This document shows, in pieces, positions 55,642 through 64,000 of a stretch of DNA of 64,000 bases. The DNA is taken from positions 4,154,001-4,218,000 of the forward strand of contig JAJTUQ010000003.1 in assembly GCA_021399445.1 (NCBI GenBank), read 5' to 3'. Numbering within the stretch: the stretch's first letter is position 1; the number at the start of each line of letters is the position of its first letter. The notes below the pieces were generated by a model. The model saw only the letters and a program-made list of their open reading frames with translations. It was not told where the DNA came from and searched no databases. The DNA is from Xylogone sp. PMI_703. Its lineage: Eukaryota; Ascomycota; Leotiomycetes. Made by a program: the position numbers and the translations under genes.

Positions 55642-56485
55642 CTACTGCCCTTCTCCAATAGGTATCAAGGCAGCCGCAACACTTCCAACCCCGCGCTCCG
55701 TAGCCAAAAGATTAAACTGTGCTGCTGCATTCCTCGTATCCTGAACCTCGATCCTAATCCCCAGTTCGTTGATATACTGTCTCGTTCTGGGGCTCAATGG
55801 CCTCATCTGCTTCCCAACTCCAATAATTAAGAGATCTATAAACAAGCAAATGAAAGAGTCCATATATCAGCAATGCTTTTTCGAAAACAAAACACAAATG
55901 AGACAAAAGTGTCCACAAACCTGGCTTCGGCCATACAAGCGCCAACACTCCCCAAGCCTCATCATCAACTTCAAACTGCCCCTTCTCATTCACAAACCCG
56001 CCCTTCTTCCCCGCCTTCCATGGCGTCCATGAAAACGCCTCCCCAGCAATCAATAACGCACCTTTACCACCAACAATCTTCACCCCGCTGTTCAAATGGA
56101 ATCCATCCCACAGACACGCATCAATTGACGTCGATGGCGCAGGTGTACCGCCCAGAACGTCCAGGGCGCCGAAATCCGTCTGGGTCGTCTCTTTTGAAGG
56201 AGGTCCGCGGTCGTGCGATTTGGGCTTTGGAGATGCGGCGTTTTGGTAAGTAGGTGTTGTTGTGAGAAGGCGGGAGAGGCGGGATTGATTGATACTATCG
56301 TGGATTCTGCGCGAAGGGACGAGTTGTGGTCTCGCGCTCCTCGTCGCTGTGGTATAAAATGCGCTGGCGTGGGGTTTACGTCCTGCTCGGTGGTATATAG
56401 GCGGTTGAGAGGAGAAGAGAGATTTGTAGAGCTCCTTTATTGTGGGGCGAGGGAGAGAGGACGGGTATCTACGAAACTGATGCAT
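55642..56485 (-). CDS. Complex I assembly factor 3 homologue (NDUFAF3, DUF498/Mth938 family)
   Basis: Two exons: 56485-55921 and 55835-55642 (252 aa), with an 85-nt intron (GTTTGT donor, TATAG acceptor). A basic, Ser/Arg-rich N-terminus ('MHQFRRYPSSLPRPTIKELY') looks like a mitochondrial presequence, followed by ~80 disordered residues. The DUF498 fold starts at 'FGALDVLGGTPAPSTSIDAC' and continues with 'FHLNSGVKIVGGKGALLIAG', 'FSWTPWKAG' and 'GVLALVWPKPDLLIIGVG', the last rebuilt across the intron. It ends in 'IRIEVQDTRNAAAQFNLLAT' and 'GVGSVAAALIP'. In mammals NDUFAF3 acts with NDUFAF4 in an early step of complex I assembly; the same role here is inferred from the family. Confidence 0.88.
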
Positions 56486-56823
56486 TATTATTTTTGATTG
56501 GAGCTCTGTGAGCTTTATCTCCCTTGATTTCAGACAATTGATATTCGGTTGAGGTATGAAAAGAGCTCTGGAAAATTGTCCTGCCGAGCTGTGTCGGCCA
56601 AAGACGTCATCAAATAATTAACCAATGAATGACCCTGTAATTACAACCTTCTCAATCTCACAGTTTACAACCAGAAGAGGAAACTTTGATTTTATAGTGT
56701 AGTTTTTATTTTATTGTGCTATGGAAGTCAAAACTATCTTGGTATTCTCCCGTATTGAGCGCTCCATAAAAGCACATTGTCTCGCTGCTGCAAGCCCTGA
56801 TTAACTTTCCCACAACGGGAAGT
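56486..56823. other. Spacer between tandem genes
   Basis: It holds the ILV3 3' flank (left of 56824 by transcription) and the promoter of the complex I assembly factor. No other feature was recognised. Confidence 0.6.
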
Positions 56824-58919
56824 TCAAAAGAGGTCGGTCATAGCACCATGGCTGGCATCACCAACCAAACGGGCATACTTAGCTAGTACACCGCGATTGA
56901 CGTTCGTCTTGGGGGGTTTCCAGGCTCTTTGTCTCTCGGCAATCTCCTCCTCACTGACATCCATACTGATGGTGTTGGTTTCAGCTGAAATGGTGACCGT
57001 GTCTCCGTCTTTGACGAGCGCAATAGGTCCTCCAACAGCAGCTTCGGGAACAACATGGCCAACAATGAATCCATGGCTTGCGCCTGAGTATCGTCCATCA
57101 GTTACCAGTGCGACGTTGGTCAAGCCAGCACCCATGATCGCTGCGCTTGCTTTTAGCTGCTCGGGCATTCCGGGACCACCCTTTGGGCCTTCGTATCGGA
57201 CAATGAGGACGAGATTCTCGCCATGTGGGATTTTGCCCTTGTTAAGCGCTTCATCTAATTCATGCTCCTTGTTGAAGACTCTTGCCTTACCTGTAAAGAC
57301 AAGACCTTCCTTTCCAGTAATCTTCGCAACGGCTCCACCAGGCGCAAGGTTACCGCGAAGGATTTGAAGATGGCCAGTCTTCTTGATAGGGTTATTAAGA
57401 GGACGGATTATGACCTGATCCTGTGGTAGAGATGGGAAGGATTCAATGTTCTCAGCAAGAGTCTTTCCGGTAACGGTTGGAATGTTACCATTGATCAAGC
57501 CAGCAGCAACTAGAAGCTTGAGAACGGAAGGAGTACCTCCAATGTTGTAAAGATCCTCCATAAAATACTTTCCACTAGGGGCTAGATCTGCAATGAATGG
57601 AACCTTGTTGCTGACTCTTTGGACATCGTCAAGGGTCAAAGGAACTTGAGCAGTGCCTGCCATGGCCAGGAAATGAAGGACACCGTTTGTGGATCCACCC
57701 AACGCCATTGTCAAAACAAGAGCATTCTCAAAGGATTCCTTGGTCATGAGATCACGAGGGCGAATGTTCTTCTCCATACAGATCTTAATGTACTCGGCGG
57801 CCTTTTCGCACTCACGCATCTTGGCTGGTGATTCGGCTGGGTTGGAAGATGAGCCTGGAAGGCAAAGTCCCATAGCTTCAATAGCCGTTGACATAGTGTT
57901 TGCAGTGTACATTCCACCACAGGCACCAGCTCCAGGACAAGAATGCTGTTCAAGGTCATCCTATTAAACAACTATCAGTAACTTCACATACGTTTATTTA
58001 CGTTTATTTTGCTTGAGCCCCCTTACCATGACATCGCTTGCGCTTGCTCCATCAACAGCAGCTTTGAGCTTGCCATAGACGTAAGCACCTGCGGCTTCAT
58101 AACAAGTACTAATGTTAACATCCTTGTTCAACAACTTCGAAAACCCCTTCTTGATAGTACCACCATAAATCATGATGAATGGGCGGTTATGACGAGCAGC
58201 TGCCATAACAACACCAGGCATGTTCTTGTCACAGCCCGGGATGGAGATGTTGGCGTCATGGTGTTGTGCACACGTGACGGTCTCGATGGAATCGGCGATG
58301 ATCTCACGAGTCTGAAGAGAAAAGCGCATGCCTTGTTCAATATGTCAGCTTCAAGTTTGCTAGGAATCGAATTTGGATGTATTAAGACCAGTACCTTCTC
58401 CACCCATGGTGATGGCATCAGAAACACCAATGGTATTGAACTGCCATGCTAGCATGCCGTTCTTTTTAATAGCATCCTTGACGATCTTTCCAAGGTCATA
58501 GACTGGGAGTAAAGTTAATATACATCAATGTAGTTCGTAAACAGCTCTGCTTACGATGAGTACTAGAATATGTGTCAGTCAGATTGTTTTGGTATTGGAA
58601 ATTATGTGAACTTACTTGCATGGATTTCCCTCCCACCAGACAGTGGAAACTCCAACTTGAGGAGCTTTCTTCATCAAGTCTTTGTTTGGGACACCTGCAG
58701 CATACAACATAGCCTGGAGAACTAGTCAGCCAACGCCTGTTGACAAAGTGAAATCACGTTACTGACCTGTGCTCCGGGGAAGTCATGACCATTGGTGATG
58801 GTATGGGACCATCTGTTCAAGGCCAACTCTCCATCGAGCTTGGTACCATATTCAAGTTCTGGGAACTTGATGTATATGGGGTCCTCAGAGAGGTGTTCAG
58901 CGGATTGTGGATTCGCCAT
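56824..58919 (-). CDS. ILV3: Dihydroxy-acid dehydratase
   Basis: Six exons: 58919-58767, 58713-58616, 58562-58555 (8 nt), 58502-58395, 58331-58027 and 57960-56824 (602 aa). The enzyme dehydrates dihydroxy acids to 2-oxo acids in valine, isoleucine and leucine synthesis, using an Fe-S cluster. The exons join to '[20 protein letters not shown]', '[16 protein letters not shown]', '[19 protein letters not shown]', '[19 protein letters not shown]' and '[16 protein letters not shown]', which hold the Fe-S cysteines, and '[16 protein letters not shown]', the C-terminal active-site block. The third exon is only 8 nt (58562-58555, supplying N-T-H-L). No mitochondrial presequence is obvious at this N-terminus ('[20 protein letters not shown]'). 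Fungi often have several ILV3 paralogues, so this may be a secondary copy. The ATG at 58919 is preferred to an upstream TTG. Confidence 0.92.
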
Positions 58920-59562
58920 TTTTGAGAGCAAAATGTTGTTTTACAACGTTTCAGAGATGTACGTGTATGTTTCATGAAAGTAGGAAGAACAGGAAGTTGA
59001 GATCTAAGAACAGAAATTATATGCTGTGGGTTGGCAGTCCCAGGGAGCTCGCTAGGAACTTTAGTGAAGTTCCTGAGAGAGACCTCGGTGACAGGCTTTC
59101 GCTATTCTCCAGCGAGGAAAAGGGGAAAGAGATAGCGAGACAATGGAGATGGCTGCATGAGAGGTCCCTATAAACACTGGGGAAACTCTCGTGAAATGGG
59201 GAGCCCGGAGAGGGGAAAGATAGAGAAATTTAAAAAAGAGGGGTGTTATTGTGCGCTTGACCACTGATGGGAGCAATGATGTCGCGCGGTAGAGCAGACT
59301 TTGCCCCACCATACATTGGCCTATTCTCACCAAGCGTCTAGCAAGTAGCTAGAAACGAACGTCGCCATGGGGAAAGCTTTCCACTCGAGCCCACTTCGCT
59401 CAAGTAGTCCCCGCCGCCGCCAATTGAGGAAGAGCTGATTATTTACAGTGTGACAATGAGCGGCTCCTGGTCCTGGCAGCCTTGGGAATGTCTGGTTCCT
59501 CTTGGGCGCTCCGGAATCGGCAGTAGAGGCAATGAACGACGCCTTGGAATACTACCGGGCTT

Positions 59563-59586
59563 TATCATGATTATCATGATTATCAT
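59563..59586. repeat. 9-bp tandem repeat, ~2.7 copies
   Basis: TATCATGAT repeated twice, then a partial TATCAT copy, in the ILV3 upstream region. Confidence 0.8.
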
Positions 59587-60552
59587 TAAAGGCTTGTTCT
59601 TGTGCTGTCTGTTGAGGTAATAGGAGCCAGTCATTCTGTTTGTGGAACCCACCAATGCTCGCCGTCCATCACACCGAGGACATTTGGAATGATTGAACCC
59701 GAGTTCATATCTTGGCTGGGGAAGAATGATTGAGGTACAATAATAGGACTGTACCGGCGAGTTACTGCTAGGTGGAAGGCTGGTCATTCCTTAAGAGGTG
59801 TGCCATACAAACAGAGTGGTGCAGGAAGAGGGGCCGCCATCGGTGCCCTTTCTCACGGACTCCTCGGATCCAAACTGGCCGAGACTCCGTGCTGGAGGAG
59901 AGCTATTCAGATATTCAGCGAGCAATAAACACAGCGCCACATCCGAACACAGAAGCGAGCGGGTGAAGGCTGAGGCGGGGCTGGGATGCAGAAGTTGAGG
60001 CTTATATTCCTCCAGCTACTGCATCCTTTTCATGAGACTGAGCTTTATAGAAAGCCCTTGGAGCTGGCACCGAACAAAATTCCAAAGGAGGCTACTAAAC
60101 GACCTGAGAACGTAAGGGGTTTGCAGAAGAACTAAGCAATGCGCACTTGATCAACTAGGATCGATGCACCATTTCATATGAGCAACATTGTTAGCAAGCA
60201 GCGTTGATACCATCCTGATACCATGTACGACAGAGATAGGAAGCATTTGGCGCAGTACTTCCTCGCAGCCGCACCTGCAGCACTGCATCTCGGAATACTT
60301 TCCACATTGCCGCAGCCGCACCCTGATAGCTACATCGGATCACTAGACAGAATTCTCTACGGGGAAATTTTGATCAGGATCACGGCATCGTATGCTTGAG
60401 AGTCAATCCATACAGTCATATCCGTATTAACACGAGTTGATTTATCAGCGACTTCCTGCGGCCCCATTGGAACATTGCCCAAACCTCATCTTGGTGGCTC
60501 GGTGACCCAGCCTTGTGGTCCACTTCCGTCCATTGTCTGGCCGCTGGAGTTT

Positions 60553-60572
60553 GTACTTGGGTACTTGGGTAC
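60553..60572. repeat. 8-bp tandem repeat, 2.5 copies
   Basis: GTACTTGG twice, then GTAC, in intergenic DNA. Confidence 0.8.
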
Positions 60573-61108
60573 AGTGCTGCGTTTTGCCCTGTGCACGCGG
60601 TTGTGTTCCAATGAGGCCGCCGGGGGGAGCCACTCACCCTCCCTCACTCACTGTCAGGGCACCACAGGGCTGCTCCGCTGCAGCTTGGACTCGAGAACTA
60701 ATGAGTCAACTGGCTACCCGGATTTGTGTGGAAGCCCAATGGCGTCAGTAGGGAGGGCACGAGTATCGCACTGCACAATCGTTGGATAATTTTTGCCCAT
60801 CTCTCATTCTCCATCCTCTGTTGCGCAATTCTTCCATTCGTAGCAATAATCTCTCATCATCAGCTGCTCCGCTATTCTCGATCATCACAGATGTTCTTTC
60901 AACGACAGATTGAGCGTCGCGTACTTTCTACTACTGTCACGGCCCGACAATCTGCCAGTACCCGCCCTAGATCTTAGGTACCCAGCTCCACCAGCGGAGC
61001 CCTCGACAGGGCTACCTCGACACCCTACAGCGTCATTGGCTGGCAATCTATATAGCTTTTACTCCTCGTCATTCTTGCTTTTGCTCCATGCAACTTCTTT
61101 TCTAATAA

Positions 61109-63375
61109 ATGGCCGCTGTCTTCTCACCGTCAAAATGTCTGCTTCAATTTTTTTTCACTGCTGCAGTCGTCGCTGCAGTCCCCGAAAGCGCCGCTGTGTC
61201 CCCGATAAACTCTCTGAATAGAGTGACATCACAGCTACTAGCTCTGCTATCAAATTTCCGCCACATATCGCAGCACGCCTTGCAGGGTAAGGCTGACTTC
61301 TGGGAAATGGTGCAGATTGCTGCAGTTTGCAGCATTTTTCCCAGCCTCTGGTATTTGCGTAGGAGGCAATATAACCATAAGCCTACACAATGGAACTCGG
61401 GAGAGCCACTATTGAACGGTACCGCAAACCTACGCAAAGGCATTGACCTCCAAGGTGGGTTGACACTAATAAGGATTAAGATGCCGTAGATTTAAGCTAA
61501 TATAATTTTACTCTAGATGCTGAAACTGTTGATCCTGGACTCCTAAAAAAGCACTCCGAGATCCGATCCTTCACCACAAGTCGTTTCACATATCCTGCGC
61601 TCCGAGTCTTCTTTCGCGGGCATCCACAAGCAGATAAGCTACCGATAAGCCCCGCCCCTCCTCCATTGCTCGTATTTGTCCATGGCCTTGGAGGATCCGT
61701 TTCTCAATTCAATCCGCTTCTAACAAGCCTGGTCAATATCGCCTCATGTCTATCAGTCGATCTCCCGGGATGTGGGCTGTCTTCTTTCGAACCGAAATCA
61801 TGGGATGCGTATACTACGGACGCCCTTGCAGAACTCCTTGCAGTGGTGATTGAAACATATAGAGAGAAAGATTCCGGACAGGGAGTGGTATTCATTGGAC
61901 ACAGTATGGGTTGTTCTCTTGCTGCAATGGTGGCGTCGAAAGTTTCGAAAGGTTATTCATTATCCCAATATACTGTTGGGTTTGTAGCAATCTGTCCTCG
62001 TGCTGAACCCCCAACCGAGAAAGAGACTGCTACTTTTAGAAAATTACTGCGTATCCCAACACCAATTTTTGATGTCTGGCGTGCATGGGATCGGCGCGGA
62101 GGTCCAGAAAGTGCCAGCGTCAAGCGGTTTGTTGGCCCTGACGCGGACGAAGAAAGTAAAAAACTTCAAGAACGGTTTAATCAACAGAGCAAAACGCCTG
62201 TCTGGAGACGAATGGCTGCCGGGACACTGCCTATTTATAAGAACGGTGTTCCTCACGGCGGGCTTCCCGGCAAGGAGGTCTGGGCGGGTCTTGATGTCCC
62301 AGTCTTCCTTATTGCCGGAGAATGTGATAATGTAACGAAGCCTGTTGAACTTGAGAAAATTGCTGCTGTATTGAGTGAGTCTCATCCTAGAGCCAGCAAG
62401 GGCTCATCAAAGAGCTCTCCCAAGAACTCACCCGAGAGCGCACCAATTGTTGACGTGGCTGCACCGATTGATTCTTCAATATCCAATAATGATTCTCCTT
62501 CCAGCTCCAGCGACAGAAAGATAGAATCTTTGCAGGAAGATGATTTTCTAGAGCAATCATTGACAAACACAACGGATGTACATGAAGATCCGTCGACACC
62601 ACACGAGGGCTTATCGCTCATTCCGCCACAGCCATCCAGGCCGAAAAAGATTCTGAAGATGACCATTCTTCCAGCTCCGGCATCACACGCTTTGCTATAT
62701 ATGCCTTCAACAGTGCGGATATTAGCAGGTCTAATATCTGACTTCTTATCTAATCACGTCTCCGGTCGTTTATCGCTAGGATGGCAGCTTCAGTTTCTTT
62801 CAACATCGGGAAAATGGGACGTCAAAAACTTAGTCAAATGGCAAGCAGTGAATCCGGTTTCCGAACCAATAGCAGATGTTTTTCGAGCAATGAAAACCTT
62901 ACGAGAAGTTGACGAATTCCACTCCCCTCGAGTTTTCGTCCAGCAGTGGGGAAACCAAATTAAAGATATCATTGACATCAGCCACGACAATCCTGTTTAC
63001 GATCCTCAAGGCCTAGAAAAGGGCGGGATTCATTATCATAAATTTCCAACTGTCTCCAAAATTCCCCCTAACGCCGAAGAAGTTCATACTTTCATCTCAC
63101 TTGTGGACCGATTACGCGAGGAACAGAAGATTAGAGCAGAGAAGGAAGGCTGCAATGACAAATGGTACATTGGTGTGCACTGTCATTATGGATTTAATCG
63201 TACCGGATACTTTATTGCTTGTTATTTGATAGAGAGATGTGGGTTTACGGTCCAAGGCGCAATTGACGAGTTTGCTAAGAAGAGACCAAATGGTATTAAA
63301 CATGCTCATTTCCTGGATCAACTTTTTGTACGATATTGTGTTGGATTAAAGAGGTCGTCGGATTTGGCTCGGTAG
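61109..63375 (+). CDS. Alpha/beta-hydrolase fused to an RNA-triphosphatase-like cysteine phosphatase
   Basis: Two exons: 61109-61454 and 61517-63375 (734 aa), with a 62-nt intron (GTGGGT donor, CTCTAG acceptor). Joining restores 'IDLQDAETVDPGLLKKHSE'. Residues ~165-385 form an alpha/beta hydrolase: 'LLVFVHGLGGSVSQF' oxyanion loop (His171-Gly172), 'FIGHSMGCSLAAMV' nucleophile elbow (Ser245) and 'VFLIAGECDNVTKP', which places the acid. A Ser-rich linker with 'PKNSPESAP' follows. Residues ~490-734 hold a cysteine phosphatase: 'YIGVHCHYGFNRTGYFIACY' (CX5R, Cys671-Arg677), then 'AIDEFAKKRPNGIKHAHFLD'. This resembles the metazoan-type mRNA capping RNA 5'-triphosphatase and PIR1/DUSP11 more than typical MAPK phosphatases. 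The first ~110 residues include hydrophobic stretches that may be a membrane anchor. That exon is the least certain part. Confidence 0.8.
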
Positions 63376-64000
63376 GCGTTTGGCTGGTTTATTTTAAGTA
63401 CACATATGGTGGAGATAGGGATATGCCTGGCGTTCCTTCTTATTATATATATATACCACAGGGACGAGTCGACGACAAGAAAAGTAAAATAATAAACGGA
63501 ATAGAGTCAATTGCAATCTGCAGATCTACGACGGTCCATCGAAGGATTCTGCTCGCGCAGCAGCAGCTGATAATGGCAATGTAACTGTCAAAGCCATCAT
63601 GGACTTAAAATAAAGATCTCCATTCAAACTTACATTCTTTCCAGATGTAGTGTTACCTTTCATAATCAAACCACCACAAACAGATGTAAGCTGTCTAATA
63701 ACTTCACGGAAAAGCCGTGATTAACATTAATCACGGAGTCAATATGGAAAAGCCCGCACATCAGCCACACTTGATTTTCGTAAGCCAACAGTAACTCCGT
63801 CTACATTATTACTGGCGAGGATGTACTTCCTGTTTTTGGGTTGGTGAAGACTTGAGCCTCCTGGGACTGTCTTTACAGTATTTCCGATTGATATTCTCCT
63901 TTCTCTTCTTCTATGTGATCTTTCTTTCCAGAGCTGGCCCATTGAGCTCCTTTCGCACGTCCATATGTAGATATGACGTCTGAAAATACTACAGAATAAC
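63376..64000. other. Right-edge spacer
   Basis: 3' flank of the fusion gene. An inverted repeat sits at 63715-63736. The ORF at 63942-63739 (-) has no domain features. Nothing else is visible before the window ends. Confidence 0.5.
63715..63736. repeat. Perfect 10-bp inverted repeat with 2-nt spacer
   Basis: CCGTGATTAA, CA, TTAATCACGG. It lies ~340 bp after the fusion-gene stop and could be a transcription-factor dyad or a terminator-like hairpin. Not resolved. Confidence 0.8.

Larger units (their letters stand above)
58920..61108. promoter_or_regulatory. Long divergent spacer between ILV3 and the hydrolase-phosphatase gene
   Basis: 2.2 kb holding both promoters. ORFs here (59443-59787 -, 60475-60789 +, 60515-60751 +) look like chance frames. 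Two short tandem repeats occur (59563-59586 and 60553-60572). I did not find a clear TGACTCA-type general-amino-acid-control site close to ILV3. Confidence 0.5.

Noticed and set aside
60475..60789. Overlapping plus- and minus-strand ORFs in the ILV3/hydrolase spacer
   Set aside because: GC-richer DNA with long frames on both strands but no protein-like blocks, ATG contexts or introns.

Overview
The window is gene-dense nuclear DNA of a filamentous ascomycete (Pezizomycotina). The signs are short 40-65 nt introns with GT/AG ends and CTAAC/CTGAC-type branch points, a HET-C gene, an orotidine-5'-phosphate decarboxylase carrying the filamentous-ascomycete insertion, and many Pezizomycotina-style orphan proteins. 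A leotiomycete (Botrytis/Sclerotinia relative) is my best guess, but I cannot prove it. I see no prokaryotic operons, CRISPR arrays, rRNA, confident tRNA or intact transposon.

Layout, left to right. 0-6 kb: the 3' part of a formin-GBD-like protein, an acidic orphan with Gln/Glu tracts, an AT-rich spacer with a 26-nt poly(C) run, and an NRAMP metal transporter. 7-12.4 kb: TAF4 and YSH1/CPSF73, divergent from a 485-bp intergenic region. 13-22 kb: an accessory-looking block with a 1200-residue Helo-like/TPR protein that lacks a NACHT domain, a small Thr-rich secreted protein and a BTB-like protein, separated by long AT-rich spacers. 22-29 kb: HET-C, divergent from the sphingolipid fatty-acid 2-hydroxylase (SCS7/FAH1), then the splicing factor RSD1/RBM39. 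30.8-35 kb: a 614-residue orphan and a VWA-domain protein. 37-46 kb: SPT20 (SAGA), EMI1-like twin CX9C protein, YME2/RNA12 and URA3. 46-48.5 kb: a spacer with traces of an eroded coding region. 48.5-52.7 kb: cytosolic HSP70, divergent from RPS19. 53.4-64 kb: an uncharacterised zinc-deaminase-like protein, NDUFAF3-like complex I assembly factor, ILV3 dihydroxy-acid dehydratase with an 8-nt microexon, and an alpha/beta-hydrolase fused to a capping-triphosphatase-like cysteine phosphatase.

Most genes are housekeeping: transcription (TAF4, SPT20), RNA processing (YSH1, RSD1), translation (RPS19), mitochondria (YME2, NDUFAF3, EMI1) and metabolism (URA3, ILV3, SCS7). The genes do not form one pathway or a biosynthetic cluster. 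The best candidates for undescribed biology are the deaminase-like protein (53411-54931), the hydrolase-phosphatase fusion (61109-63375) and the Helo-like/TPR protein (13010-16779).

Exon boundaries were worked out by eye from splice motifs, reading-frame continuity and remembered family conservation. No alignment or database search was run.
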